From Saccopteryx bilineata (lineage: Eukaryota; Chordata; Mammalia; Chiroptera; Emballonuridae): 64,000 nucleotides of DNA. How positions within the stretch are numbered: the first letter of the stretch is position 1; every line of letters begins with the position of its first letter. The stretch lies in assembly GCF_036850765.1 (NCBI RefSeq), contig NC_089492.1:200166276-200230275 (forward strand). The letters are read 5' to 3'. The notes under the pieces were generated by a model, which was not told the DNA's origin, ran no database searches, and worked only from the letters and a program-made list of their open reading frames with translations. The translations under genes and the position numbers were made by a program. Positions 23,323 through 36,051 of the stretch are shown here, piece by piece.

Positions 23323-24230
23323 TATCAGAAAATGCCTCTTCTATTTAACTTCTGATCACCAGCTCTCCTTTAAAGACTCTACATTCTTTTTTGGTTTTCT
23401 AGATTGAAACTTCCCTATTAACCCACACATCTCATGCTATAGAGTCTAGAGAACCCCTTAGCATAATCTACCAACCATTGCTACTTTGAAACATTCTTCT
23501 TCCCCATCAGAACTTTATCTTTGACCTGGTCTTATCATCCCCTTTTCTTGTTCGTGTAAGTGACAATGCTTCCTATAATTTCCCTCATTGATTGAGGTCT
23601 TTCGCAATAGGACTGTCAACCTCTCTCTAAAACTCCAATTTTGTCTTTTTTTAACTTAAACTGTATTCACATTTAGCCTCCCACCCCCATACCTACAGTC
23701 TGGATTTTCTTTACGGCCCAGAACTTTGGCACAGCATTTTAGCCCAGGCCTTCGCCTTGAAACAGTGCATGTCCAAATTTTTTATCCAAATGTCAACATT
23801 TCCTGCCATCTGTCTGAGAACTATTATTTTACCTGGAGGTTGCAAACACTGTGTAAACTTAAATGGATTAAAGTAACACTTTCAAAATAATTAACTTCTA
23901 TGTTATATTTGATGATGCAAATAATATTTTATAAACAAAATAAGCTTATTTTTACAAGTAGTTCTCATAGAAAGTCATTTCCTAAAGCCTAACTGCCAAA
24001 ATTTATGTATTATAATTTGCTTCCTATTTTATAAACTGGTTCTATAGTCCATAGAGAATAAAAACAACAACAAAACCAAATATATATCTTCTCATTCTGC
24101 CTATCTCATTTGGGATAAACAAATATCAGAGATAATTACTATATATTGAAAAGAGATGCTCTGCACCTGCAAATTTTGAAAGCAACTTGAAGCATGTTTC
24201 CATAGCCTACATATTCATGTCTACCAAGAG

Positions 24231-24278
<48 letters not shown>

Positions 24279-25415
24279 TCATAAAAAATACACCTTGCAG
24301 GACAAATCACACTTTGGAGAGAATATCTTTTGCATGCTTCAGAAGAGCCACGAGGAAGGTTGGCCTCTTCCTGAGCAATTTGTCTTCTGTTCTCTAGGCC
24401 CTTTTAATGTAAGATGTTACTTTAAGCTAACACAACCTTAGTTTCACTCAGTCCTTGCTCTGCTGCCCACCTTCTCCTAGACAATGCTCACAGAGGGATT
24501 TTGGTTTCAGCCTTGGGAAGTTACACAGAAGAAGCATGGGTTCGTTCAGTGGCTCTGCCATTTACTTGTCTGTCCTTAGGCAGGTGTTCAGTCTCTGTAA
24601 CTGATGAGCTTATTAAGAGTCTGCTCTTTCAAAGTTCCCAAAAGAATAATTTTCTCTCTGCCATTCTGTACTCAATATGTAACAGTCGAGCAGTCCTTAT
24701 TTAGCCAAGCTTCTGGTTTTATTCAGCTGTTTCCTTCATTTTAGCCTATACATCATATTTGATTGGTGAAGGTGCCTTTTAATAAACGAAGTCTTGGAAA
24801 TGGAAGCTTTGTTGATCCAGTTGTAAGTCACACAGGTCTTTCTTACTTGGGATAGGACAGGTGACTTCGGGGAAAAAACTCAAATTTGAGAAATTGAAAG
24901 CAATGCAGTTCAGTAAATGCTTGGAAGTATAAGGCATTTCCCCTGCATACTCAAATTTAGAGTTTGGGGTTCTTTGTGGATTTTAATTTGGTGTTATTAT
25001 CCCCTGCCTTATCAAAGTGTCACTGCTTAATACTGTGGTAGATTTCCAGGACTTATATATAGTAGTTACACTGTTTTTAGAACCTCAAAAACCCATAAGG
25101 TGTAAGTTTCAGCAGAAAAATCGTTTCACATTTTTCAAAATGTGTCAAGTGTCAAAAACATATCCAGTATTAACATATGTAATGGCAATTTAATGGCAAA
25201 ATTAGCCTACAGAAGAAGCTGTTTGATGCTTGATATTTTCTCCTTTAGACCACACATAAACTAATTACTAAAATTGGCACCCAGAAACTAATTACTAAAA
25301 TTCTGCAGCACAACAATAAAACATATTTTCTGCCAATCTGACAAAACAGATAGATACAATTTTGATTCATTCATACCAGTGGGCTATTGTGTTGGTTGTT
25401 GTCATTTTTTTTTTT
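23323..25415. other. Intergenic stretch with a (GA)n microsatellite and a possible MIR
   Basis: A perfect GA repeat lies at about 24235-24273. Bases 24530-24610 look like a decayed MIR (CTGCCATTTACTTGTCTGTC). Nothing else recognised. Confidence 0.5.
24235..24273 (+). repeat. (GA)n microsatellite
   Basis: About 19 uninterrupted GA units, not attached to a SINE. Confidence 0.95.
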
Positions 25416-26565
25416 TTAATTTGACAATCTAAGGGAAGAAGAGATCAGTGCCCTGACTAAAAAGTCAGGTATTGCATGTTTTAAAAATTCTTGCAGCTTA
25501 CCGGTTGAAAATTGCAGTCTATATGTCTTCATTTTAGGCCAATACAATACTGTTTTAATTATGATAGCTTTGTATAATAGTTGGAAATCAGAAGTGGGGA
25601 CAAGGTCTCTAGCTTTGTTCTTTTTTCTGAAGACTGGTTTGGCTACTGAGGGGATTTTGCGGTTCTGTACAAATATTAGGGCTTTTTCCCCCCTGTTTTG
25701 GGATAATGCCATTGCTTAGAATCATATGTTTTTTAGCAAAACCAATTTTTATAGTCATTTTCAATTTCTTTTATCAGTGTCTTATAGTTTTTAGTGTACA
25801 GTTCTTTTACCTTTTTGGTTAAATTTATTTCTATATATTTAATTCTTAAATGTTATTGTTTTATTAATTTCTCTGATAGTTTGTTATTGGTGCATAAAAA
25901 TCTACCGTATTTTCTAGATTGATTTTCTAGACTGATCCTACAGCTTTACTTAATTTGTTTGTTAGTTCTTTGGCTGGAGGTTTTAGTAGAGTCCTTAAGG
26001 TTGTATGTATATAATATGTCATTTGAAAAGAGTGACAGTTTTAAATTTTTCTTTCTGATTTGATGCCTTATATATATTTTTTCTTGACTACATGTTTAGT
26101 TTAGAACTTTCAATGTTCTATTGAATAAACATCTTCAGATTGGGCATCCTTGTCTTTCCTGATTTTAGAGAAAAAGTTTTCAGCTTTTCACTGTTAATTA
26201 TGATGTTACTTGTAGGGTTGTCATACCTGATCTTAATTAGGTTGTGGTATATATTCCCTCATACCCAATTTGCTAAGAGACTTTATCATAACAAAATATT
26301 GATTTTTGTCAAATGCATTTTCTTTATTTATTTAGAAAATCCTGGGAGGAGGTGAATATAACATCTATCTACTCTGCCACCATCTTGAATCCCCTTGGAA
26401 TAAATTTTACTTGATTATGCTATATGACCCTTTTAATATATTCTTGGGTTTGGTTTGCTAATATTTTGTTAAGTACTTTTTGTATCTATTATCAATGGCT
26501 TATAATTTGGGGGGAGGGTGTTCTTCTCTTCTTTTGATATCAGGGAAATCCTGGTTTTGTAAAGA
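25416..26565 (-). mobile_element. Old L1 ORF2 fragment, minus strand
   Basis: The minus-strand frame at 25416-25712 reads like decayed ORF2 (FQLLYKAIIIKTVLYWPK). The rest (for example reversed GATTGATTTTCTAGACTGAT) keeps the L1 RT order on the minus strand, without long frames. Ends are approximate. Confidence 0.7.
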
Positions 26566-26967
26566 CTTACAGGGTGCTGTGTGCCCAGCAGGAAATATTT
26601 TCTTGCATTAGCAGGGAAAAAGAAGTTGTCATCCTCATGGGCATATTGACCCTGATTGTTAGAAGGGCTAGATCTATTGTTATTCAAGATATGTACTGCA
26701 TCCTGGAGGATGACACTCTATTATTGTGAAGTGTTTCTTATGAAGGAGTGTCTCAGCTCTCCTTTAAGTAGGCTGCTTCCACACTTTGATATCAGGCAAC
26801 TTCTGGGTCATGTGTTATAAAATATAACCAAAGAATTACATTTCTAGGATTTATTCCTCCTGAAACATAAATACATAGTAAGAAAACATTACAGTCTTCC
26901 TGATACCTTTAGGTGACGAGAGCCCTACTCTCGGCCCTAGTCACTTGTTATAAGAGAAGTTATAGCC

Positions 26968-27312
26968 TGACCGGGCAGTGGCGCAGTGGATAGAGCATCG
27001 GACTGGGATGCAGAAGACCCAGGTTCGAGACTCCAAGGTCACCAGCTTGAGTGAGGGCTCATCTGGTTTGAGCAAAAGCTCACTGAGCTTGAACCCAAGG
27101 TCGCTGGCTTGAGCAAAGGGTTACTCGGTCTGCTGAAGGCCCGCGGACAAGGCACGTATGAGAAAGCAATCAATGAACAATTAAGGTGTTGCAACGCAAC
27201 AAAAAACTAATGATGGATGCTTCTCATCTCTCTGTTCCTGCCTGTCTGTCCCTGTCTATCACTCTCTCTGACTCTCTCTGTCTCTGTAAAAAAAGAAAGA
27301 GAGAGAGAGAGA
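26968..27312 (+). mobile_element. tRNA-derived SINE, GGGCAGTGGCGCAGTGG type with extended body
   Basis: Head CCTGACCGGGCAGTGGCGCA, B-box-like CAGGTTCGAGACTCC, then a GTCACCAGCTTGAG / GGTCGCTGGCTTGAGC internal near-repeat, a GATGGATGCTTCTC block, and CT-rich and GA tails. A different body from the other SINEs here. Confidence 0.85.
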
Positions 27313-27548
27313 ATTTATATCAGATCACTTAACTTAAAAAATGGGTATGGAGTGAATTCTCCTGATATTTAGAGTCTCAGAAAACTTGAGTTCTCACAAG
27401 AACACTGAGACATCCAGGTAAGTTTTTTTCCCCATCATTCTACACAATTGTATCAGATGTGTAGATTTGCATAACCACTACCACAATCAAGGTACAGAAG
27501 AGACACATGACCACAAATTGTATTGCTGTTTCCATAATGCTTCAGTTT

Positions 27549-27760
27549 GCCTGACCTGTGGTGGCGCAGTGGATAAAGCGTCAACCTGGAAATGCTGAGG
27601 TCGCCGGTTCGAAACCCTGGGTTTGCCTGGTCAAGGCACATATGGGAGTTGATGCTTCCAGCTCCTCCCCCCTCTTCTCTCTCTGTCTCTCTCTCCTTTC
27701 TCTCTCCCTCTCTGTCTCTCTCTCCCCCTTTCTCTCTCCTCTCTAAAAAAATGAATAAAA
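27549..27760 (+). mobile_element. Short tRNA-derived SINE with 15-bp duplication
   Basis: Head GCCTGACCTGTGGTGGCGCA, B box CGGTTCGAAACCC, a GGGAGTTGATGCTTCCAG block, then CT-rich and A tail. The duplication ATAATGCTTCAGTTT lies at 27534-27548 and 27761-27775. Confidence 0.93.
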
Positions 27761-27775
27761 ATAATGCTTCAGTTT

Positions 27776-30059
27776 ATAGCACACATTAAATTTGAGACCT
27801 TGGAAACCCAATAATTTGAATAGTTCCAGAATGAATAATAAAGTTTATCTGGATTGATCTGGTGGGGAGATGTAGACTCGTGTCCAAACCAGAGAGATGC
27901 CCTAAAGATAATCCTATACTGACAATGACTTTGTGACCAAGAAATATCAATTATGTCAACTAAGATCAAATAGGAGCAAAACCAGGAATAAAGTGTAACA
28001 TCTAACTCTTCCTTCAGGAAGTGATGAAGGTAAAACAGTTGAATCCCTAATAATGGGTCACCAACATGAATGTTGATAATTTGCTTTTACTTCAGATTTC
28101 ATTGTTTATAAGTCTCAAACTTTTTAGTTAAATTTAACTAAAATTAGTTTTTTTTAATTTAGCCAATTTTCTAAATAAAAGTGATTTCAAAACTGTTTTG
28201 TAGATTATAGGGGGTAAAAAGAACAGAAAACTGAATCAAATATATATGAAATGGAAAAGATATCTTTATTATATTAATATTTTATGCTATAAAATATTAA
28301 TTATATAAACTGGCTTTATGGAACTTTACAGTTCTCTCTGAAAAATAAAATATGGAAAATGTTTGCAAAATAGTGTTATTTGATAGAAATTTTACTACAA
28401 TAACTAAAATAAAATGAAAAGGATATTGTTATAAAATGAAAGCCTATTTGGGTTAGACTTTTTCTGAGGGCTGAATTTCAACTTAATGTTGACTTTCAAA
28501 AAAATAGATCATGCAGCATCCATTGAGGCTATTCAAGTTCTTTGAACACAAACAAATGCAGTTGAGACTGCAATTGCTATACATGAGTTCAACCCAGATT
28601 GCTCCCTGCACTTAAATAGCTTGTATTTTATGCCCATGGCCAATTATGCCTGGGACAGTTTAACCTACATAGAGTAACAGGGTTTGCAATGTTTTTCTTG
28701 ACCTTAATGTTTTTAATTTTCATTTTAATTTTGTTCGCTGCTTCCACTGCAACATATACAATTATGGGCTTTGAAGGCCAGCTTTGGGTGGTTTTCATGT
28801 AAAATTTGATTTTTTTTAATCTCTTATACTTTGTATTGCATTTTAAAAATTTTGCTTGAATCGTATGATACTTTTTTAATGGAATGCTCATAAAGCTGCA
28901 AATAAAGAAAATTTTACTGATTTTTCCAAACCTACAAACCTCCCATATACTTTCTATTCCTTAATCTCAGCACAAAGTATTCTTGGTAGGTGGTACTGCC
29001 TGAAAATACCAAATGAATAATATGGCAAAATTTTCTATAGACGTAGCCACTTCCAGCTAATCTTATATTCATACATGCAACAATTTGGGTGCATTCAGGG
29101 CAGACTAAAATTCTGTTAAATTAGGTCCTTGAAAAACCAAATAAAGCAATATGATCTGTAGCTGAATGTACCTTAAAACATGACTCCTTTTTCTTTATCC
29201 CTGATTGTGAATACATGCTTAAAACTAGTTCAATGTGACAAGATTTAAAGTCAACATGACTTCTCTAAATAGCTAAATATATTTTATCCTACTTTTCCCA
29301 GTTATAAAGCTTTACACGTAAGTGTATCATAACATCTAGCCTTTTATGTACCATATAATCTCAACCTAATAACAGGTAAATACAGCACTCATTTGGAAAA
29401 CTTCAGCCTCAGAGTTAAGTGCCTTGGCTGAGATTATATGACTGTTGAGACCCTCAATTTGAGGCAGTGCTGTTTGAAGCCACACATGTCTTACTCTGCA
29501 TCTCCACTTTTACCTACTGTCAACCCAGTTATGCTACAATTCTATAAATAAGTCTTCAACTAAGGGTGTAATAAAAATTTAGACATACAAGAGACCTTAA
29601 AGGTTATCTAAATCAGAAGCTTACATAGATAAGGCAGAAATCCAGAGAGTTTCAATAATTATCCCAGCTCTATCCATTTTCAGGCCAGAAGCCAGCAAGT
29701 CTGCTTGCTAGAGCCCTTCTCATGCTGAGGATCATCGGCTGCATTTTGTAGCACCGTCCAGGTCTGTTTTCACTATTTCTGTGATGAATACTGTCTAACT
29801 CTATCATTAAGTCTAAAGTCCCATCTGGTTTATGTTTTTAACTGCTTTTAAATCAGAATTTAATCAACCAACACATCATTTTGGCTTCCAAATACATAAA
29901 GTAGCATTTCTTTTAAATAGTTAACCATAGTTTTACAGCTAAAGCTCAAAACAAAATTACTATAAGCTCTTTGGTTTTAGAAAATTTAAATAATATGAGG
30001 TAGCCGTTTTTACTATTTTACATCTCTTTTTGGGGGTGATGGCATAAAAAAATAAAATA
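27776..30059. other. Intergenic stretch with MIR-like fragments
   Basis: Bases 29390-29520 and 29610-29720 look like MIR remnants (GCCTCAGAGTTAAGTGCCTT, then GAGATTATATGACTG). No exon could be supported. Confidence 0.5.
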
Positions 30060-30061
30060 TA

Positions 30062-30660
30062 AGGTCTACTGGAAAGTTCTCTTCGTTTCTATCACAACAA
30101 GTTTCGACACGTAAGCACATGTTTATTTGGCGCATGTGTGCCTCTCTATTTTTATCACTTAATGTATACATACTGACGTAGCAAATTAACTAAAACAAAG
30201 TTGATTCACGTCAGTCTTATGTATGAAGCGATAGTGTACCCATGGCTACTGATAAAGTTCATTTACGCCACTGTATTGTATACAAATTTCAACAAGGAAG
30301 AAATGCTATAGAAGCATGTAGAAATTTATTGAAAGTGTTTGGTGAAGGTACAGTTTCTGATAGGACATGCAGAAGATGGTTCGAAAAATTCGAAACAGGT
30401 GATTTTGACCTTTCTGATAAGCCATGTTCTGGGCGACCATCTTTGATCGATGACGATGTTATTAAGACCATGTTGGAGCAAGATCCTTTTCTGACATCGG
30501 AGATCGCAGAAAGGTTTAATTCAGCTCAGCAAACCATTTCAGACCATATTCGGAAGATAGGATTGGTGTGGAAATATATTATTTAATAAAGTTTATTGAC
30601 GGTAAGAAAAATTTGTATTTTGTTTTATTCCAAAAACGGACAGAACTTTCCAGTAGACCT
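30062..30660 (+). mobile_element. Mariner-type transposon, internally deleted, ~27-bp terminal repeats
   Basis: Inverted ends AGGTCTACTGGAAAGTTCT differ at only a couple of positions over 27 bp and are flanked by TA at 30060-30061 and 30661-30662. 599 bp. The frame at 30242-30586 encodes only the N-terminal part of a mariner transposase. Confidence 0.92.
30242..30586 (+). pseudogene. Truncated mariner transposase (paired HTH DNA-binding region)
   Basis: 114 residues with two helix-turn-helix segments: HCIVYKFQQGRNAIEACRNL followed by TCRRWFEKFETGDFDLSDKP and CSGRPSLIDDD, then LTSEIAERFNSAQQTISDHI. This is the HTH_48/Mos1-like arrangement. It stops at GLVWKYII just before the catalytic domain would begin, at the internal deletion. 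The start ATG at 30242 is the natural mariner start. No stop interrupts the retained part. Confidence 0.85.
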
Positions 30661-30662
30661 TA

Positions 30663-32099
30663 TATAATCATTTACATCATCCTGTAGCTCCCTGGATCTC
30701 TCTCAAAATATCTATCTTAGAAGGATGCTGATGGTCAAATTAAACACGATGGTTAAAATAAAGTATACACAGGCTGCAATATCTCACAATATACATTCTT
30801 TTTCTAGCTTCTAATAATTTCCTCTATAATATAGATTTGTGATAGAGAAAAAATACATGACCTCTGGAAATGGCATGTTTGGCAGACAAGTTAGTGAGAT
30901 ACTTCCTGCCATACTACTTATTGTTTTCCTTATTCATATTCAAGTTCACACTAGATCCCTACTCTCTATATACATCCAAAGGCACAAATATTTATGATTA
31001 AGGTGTAAGAAGCCAAAATTCCTTTGATGGTATATATAAATACACTTTCAAAGACATTTTGAGAGCTTAGTAAGAGATACGAAGTACATACCTAGCATAT
31101 AATAAGAACCGGTTCATCACTTACTGATTATCTATCCTAAATCAGCAATTATCAGACACCTATTTGGTTTTTAACAGCATATCTTCTTGATATTAGTGGA
31201 ATAGATATTATCTCTATTGACTTCTTTGTTTCAAAGAAAAGAATGTGTATAGTGGTCAAACTTCTTTTCCAAGAAGAATAATTCACCTCTTTTTTATATA
31301 CGATATCAAATATTTCTCCAAGATTTATGCAGGTTCAACATTTATATTTGGCATTTGTGTAATTAAGTTCCATTACTTAGATAACTTATTTCAATTCCAT
31401 TGTATAATTGTCTTGAAGCATTATTTGTATTTGTTTTAAGAAAGGGCCCTCAAAAGCCAAACCTAGACAAGGATATCCTGAATTGCACCAGCACTATTTA
31501 ATACAGAACCATTACATTTAAAACATTTACATGTATAGTTGCAAATTTACTTATTTTAAAAGCACAATTCATATATTATTACAGACAAAATATATGTTTA
31601 GAAACATTAAATGTATTATATGTCTGTTCAGTAGCAAACTTACAATAAATTATACATTATATCAGAGTAAACTTTTTTGAGCGCTAAAATGAAAAAGTCT
31701 TGCTTTATCCTAAAGATACAATGCTAACTCATTATTTCCAAATAAGAAAACTAAAAGCCATTATATTAGATTCACTTATTTTAAGCTTACATTCATTTGA
31801 TATTCACATAAGATTACAAGTGTAGCAAATGAAGTTGGATTTTGACATTGCATGTTCGAAAGCTTGTTGTTGACTTTACGGTCCTGCTACAAGTTTAATG
31901 TGAAAAACGTGCAGGAAAAATAAAAAATAAAAAACATTAAAATTACCCAATAAACATATCATCATTATTGCAAAAGTTTGGAAATAATTTTTTTTAATTC
32001 TAATGCTTTATCCCACAGGTATTGCCTCCAAAGGGAAATATAGCCATTGGCTAAAATGTTTCTGCTGCTTTATTTCCATTGAGAATGGGTTGTTGAAAA
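30663..32099. other. Intergenic AT-rich stretch, nothing recognised
   Basis: No supportable exon or repeat. Confidence 0.45.
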
Positions 32100-32110
32100 T
32101 TAGGTTCACT

Positions 32111-32530
32111 GGCCCAGGCCAGTTGGCTCAGTGGAGAAAGCATCAGCCCTACGTGTGGATGTCTCAAGTTCAATTCCCAGTGGTCAGGGAACACAGGAGA
32201 AGTGTCCATATATTTCTTCACCCTTCCCCTTCTTGCTTCTCTCTCTCTCTTTCTTTCTCTCTCTCTTTCTCTCTCTCTTTCTCCCTCCCACAGCCATGGC
32301 TCGATTGGAGCAAGTTGACCCTGGGCACTAAAAATGGCTCCATGGCCTCCACCTCAGGTGCTAAGAAGAACTTGGTTACTGAGCAATGGAACAACACCCC
32401 AGGTGAGCAGAGCATCACCCCCTATTGGCCTTGCTAGGTGGATCCCAGTTGATGCACATGTGGGAGTCTGTCTCTCTGCCTCCCTTCCTCTCACTGAATG
32501 AATAAAATAAAATTTAAAAAAGGAAGAAAG
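32111..32530 (+). mobile_element. Long tRNA-derived SINE, older copy
   Basis: Same long type as 19899 but diverged: head GGCCCAGGCCAGTTGGCTCA, B-box-like CAAGTTCAATTCCC, an expanded CTCTCTTTCT tract, and an A-rich end. An 11-bp duplication TTAGGTTCACT flanks it (32100-32110, 32531-32541). Confidence 0.9.
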
Positions 32531-32800
32531 TTAGGTTCACTGAGCAGAGATGGAAGGATACAAAGCTGTCTGCATTACCTGTGATGTCAAAGCAGAGCAA
32601 ATGGCGAGCAGAAAAAGTCATCTTCTACTCTTCACAACTTTGTTACTTCCTTGGAAACTGGGAAAATTTGTGTGTGAAGGTGCCTAAAAAATGACCCTGC
32701 ATCATTGTTTCATGATATTTTATTTTCAACTACTGTTGTCCTTTTAAAAAATCAACTTGCTAATATTTAGCTCATTTATTAGTGGATTTTTTACTAACCT

Positions 32801-32804
<4 letters not shown>

Positions 32805-32857
<53 letters not shown>
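32805..32857 (+). repeat. (TA)n(CA)n microsatellite
   Basis: About 23 TA units followed by CACACAC. Confidence 0.95.
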
Positions 32858-33223
32858 TCTGAGAGAAGGTAGAAAATAACAGGTTTAATATAAGTAAAAC
32901 ATTATTTGTTAGCTAAAATGAGTTATTTAATTTTTAATATTTTGGATAAGGTGAACTATTTCCCCCTCACCTTTCTATTATCACAAAATAAGTGAAATGA
33001 AAGAAATTTTCACTATTGATATTTACTGATTTTTACTAGAGTTAATATGGTTAGTTGTTTAGACACTTGTTGCCCAACAAAAAGTAAACTATAATATTTG
33101 TAAAGAGAGTAAACTCCCCTGTTGTACTCTGTTACAACGCGGTTCTCTGTTATAATGTTCTCTGTGAGTGCACAAGCCTCAAGAGGTTGAAACAAAAATG
33201 TACAGTGATGAAATGGATAAAAA

Positions 33224-33304
33224 TATACTGCTCACAAAAATTAAGGGATATTTCAAAGTGAATATGAAACAATAAAATATCCCCTAATTTTTGTGAGCAG
33301 TATA
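33224..33304. mobile_element. 80-bp palindromic MITE (TA-flanked)
   Basis: Left arm ATACTGCTCACAAAAATTAA and right arm TTTTTGTGAGCAGTAT are inverted over about 29 bp each around a short AT-rich centre, with TA at both ends. The size and structure resemble tiny mariner-derived MITEs such as MADE1, though the sequence differs. Confidence 0.85.
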
Positions 33305-33823
33305 TGATTCAGGAAGTGTGATAGAAAGCATGGCATATCTGAAATGTCATGTTTGCCAGAAACTGTAGTCCCTATCAAGTAATCACTTTTACATGTCAAA
33401 GGATTTCATCTCTGTAGTTTTTCTTTAATTGTTTCCTGCCCCTGGCTCTTATGTCAATCTATGTCTGTCTGAGTCTCTTGGAGTGTCCATCCTTACTGGT
33501 TTTAAAATGTGCTCCTTCCAAGTGCTCCAGAGGGGATTAGGCATAGAGTGAATCCTGAGCAAATAAATGAGTAAAAGGAATTCTCTTTCACTTTAGGTAT
33601 GAATGATATTACGTAAAGATGTTGAATGCAATATCATATTCACTGTTAAGCTTTGAATAGCATTAAAAATAAGGGATATACAACATGTAAAATCATTCCA
33701 TTTTATATTTTAAAAATTACTCTGTAAACTGAATTCATGTTTAATAACAAACAGAAATATTTGATGCTTTTGGACAAGTGCAATTAAAAAATGGTAGCTT
33801 CTCAATAACAGCTTTTAAAAAGT

Positions 33824-33991
33824 TATTTACTTATTTATTAATTTTTAGAGAAAGAGAGAAACACTATTTTGTTTTTTCACTTACTTTTGAATTAATTGGT
33901 CAATTCTCCTATGTGCCCTGACTGGGGATCAAACCTGCAACCTTGGAGAACTGAGATGTTGCTCTAACCAACTGAACTACCCAGCGAGGGT
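33824..33991 (-). mobile_element. Old tRNA-derived SINE, minus strand
   Basis: Reverse strand reads CCCTCGCTGGGTAGTTCAGT then a GGTTTGATCCCCAGTCAGGG B-box region and GCACATAGGAGAATTGACC. Older and shorter than the SINEs above, resembling the general bat VES-like group. Confidence 0.75.
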
Positions 33992-34487
33992 TTATATACA
34001 TAATATCAAAAACTGACTTAAGTCCACTTTGTCTATGAATCGCAAAAAAGAAATACTTTTAGAAAAAGTGCTTTTGTTAAGATAATTCAGACTGCCTTTC
34101 TTTATGGGATAAAATGCTCATAATTTTTCAGCTCACAGTTTACTCTGCTTTTTTACACATAGCGCATTATTTCTATTATATGATTAGTGGGAAAGCATTT
34201 AAAATTCTAAAATGTATACAAACCATTACACACACACACACATATATGTGCACATATTTTTTAACTTCAGAAAAGGAGCAAAATAATATTTAATGACGCA
34301 TCTTATAAAAGTTATGTAGACACCAAATGTTAAAATTGACGGCTTCATCCCTTTAGGACTTATTTTTATTTTAATGCTTTCTTCTGTATTTAAAAATTCA
34401 CTGTATACTTTTAGTAGTGGTGATTGGCCCAGTGTCTAAGATGGGCCTATATGAAAAAGTGCCACAGAGAAGCTCTCTCTCTATATA

Positions 34488-34720
34488 TATATTTTTTAAT
34501 TGAATTCACTGTGATGACATTAGTTAATAAAATTACATAGGTTTCAAGTGTAGAATTCTATAAATATCATTCATATATTGTATTGTGTTTACCACCCAAA
34601 GTCTAGTCTTTTCCATCACCATTTATCCCCCCAGACCCTCTTCTACCTCCCTATCCCCCTTTCCCTCTGGTAACAACCACACTGTTATCTGTGTCTAAAT
34701 TGTTTTGGGTTTTATTTTTC
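34488..34720 (-). mobile_element. L1 3' UTR fragment, minus strand
   Basis: Reversed L1 3' end: GTGATGACATTAGTTAATAA, AGGTTTCAAGTGTAG, then ACCACCCAAAGTCTAGTC. Confidence 0.7.
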
Positions 34721-34789
34721 TTTTTTGGCTTAATCCCTTCACTTCCTTCACCCAGCCTCCAACTCCCTCACCACCCACAGCTGTCACTC

Positions 34790-35069
34790 TCTTAACAATA
34801 AATCATTCTCATTAATAAAGGTGTAGAGATTAAAATACAGATTGGTAGTTGCAGAACAGTCATGAGGATGCAAAGTACAGCATAGGGAATACAGTCAACA
34901 ATATTGTAATAACTGTATGGTGCTAGTTAGGTACTTAAAATTTGGGGGGGGTCGTCATTTTGTAGAGTAAATGATTTGTCTAAACACTGCTGTACACCTG
35001 AAAATCATAAAAAATAATGTTGAATATAAAATGTAATTGAAAAATAAAATTTAAATAAATAAATATCTA
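34790..35069 (+). mobile_element. L1 3' UTR fragment, plus strand, facing the previous one
   Basis: Forward L1 3' UTR: GTTGCAGAACAGTCATGAGG, then TACAGTCAACAATATTGTAA and ACACCTGAAAATCATAAAAA. Head-to-head with 34488-34720, so either an inverted L1 insertion or two events. Confidence 0.65.
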
Positions 35070-36051
35070 AAATTGAACGGGTTTTGTTTTTCTAGTCTCA
35101 CTCCTATCAAGACATGAAGTTTGCCTCTCATGAATTTAATTGGTGCTGTTGCTCTACCTCACTTTACATATGGTTTAATTTCATTTCCTATACTAATTTA
35201 GATAGTAAGCCAAAGCATTACTTCCTTAATGATGAATCAGAACTTCATAAACTTCAGATGAAGATAAAAATCTACTGTTTTTCTTGTTACTCTTCTTAAT
35301 GATCTTTTTGACTTATTGCTTCAGGGTTGCCCTATAATCATGTCTTCCATGCACCAAGTACTTTACTCAATGCATAGGATAGCTGTAGACACACTCAAAG
35401 AAGTCCAGAGCTTCTCTACAAGGTTGGATTCTATTTTCCTATCACCCTACACATTAAAAAAATCACCATATAATATTTTTGTGTTTGTTTTGCCTATGGT
35501 CAGAACAATATATGTCACTACTAAAAAAAAAAAAAAGATCCAAATTGCATATTCAACAAGTGTTATAGTTAAGAACACAAATTAAAGGGCTCATCATCGC
35601 ATCAGCTGGTTAATTCATTGTATCATTCATTGATGTAATGCTAAATTATTCTCATAGCTTTAGGGATGTGTATAATCAAACTACACTCACCAGTGCACTG
35701 ATAAACAAGTTCTGGATCAAGATGACCCTCCTTCCTTGGCTTCTTCATTTCTACTTCCTTTTTTCATAATAAAGATACTCTGTTTTGCAGTCTGTTCTTT
35801 GTGTGGGCATTTACTTATTTTTGAATACTTAGTAACATCAAATGAGGATGAGAAGTAGCAATGAGAAAGAAAGCTATTGCTAGGTATTTCTAGCTTGGCT
35901 TGTATTTGTACAGCTGCACTTTTATATGGATTAATGTTCTGGATGTTATTTTTTAAATATATTTTAATATGCTGCACACCAGCCATCTTTCCAGCACTAG
36001 CCTGCTACAGAGTTCTGTTTGAGAAAACAGTATTTTATTTAGATGGGGTTA
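35070..36051 (-). other. SLC5A7: Probable proximal 3' UTR and flank of SLC5A7
   Basis: No repeat or second gene is recognised here. Because the last coding exon ends at 36052, the transcript must continue leftward. The stretch is AT-rich, with at least one AATAAA (36034-36039) and an ATTAAA near 35963 on the transcript strand. The extent is inferred; human SLC5A7 has a long 3' UTR. Confidence 0.5.

Noticed and set aside
24187..24441. Frame with an Arg-Glu repeat
   Set aside because: Translation of a (GA)n microsatellite.
36034..36039. AATAAA as the SLC5A7 polyadenylation signal
   Set aside because: Only ~13 nt after the stop codon; the human gene has a long 3' UTR, so the main site is expected further left.
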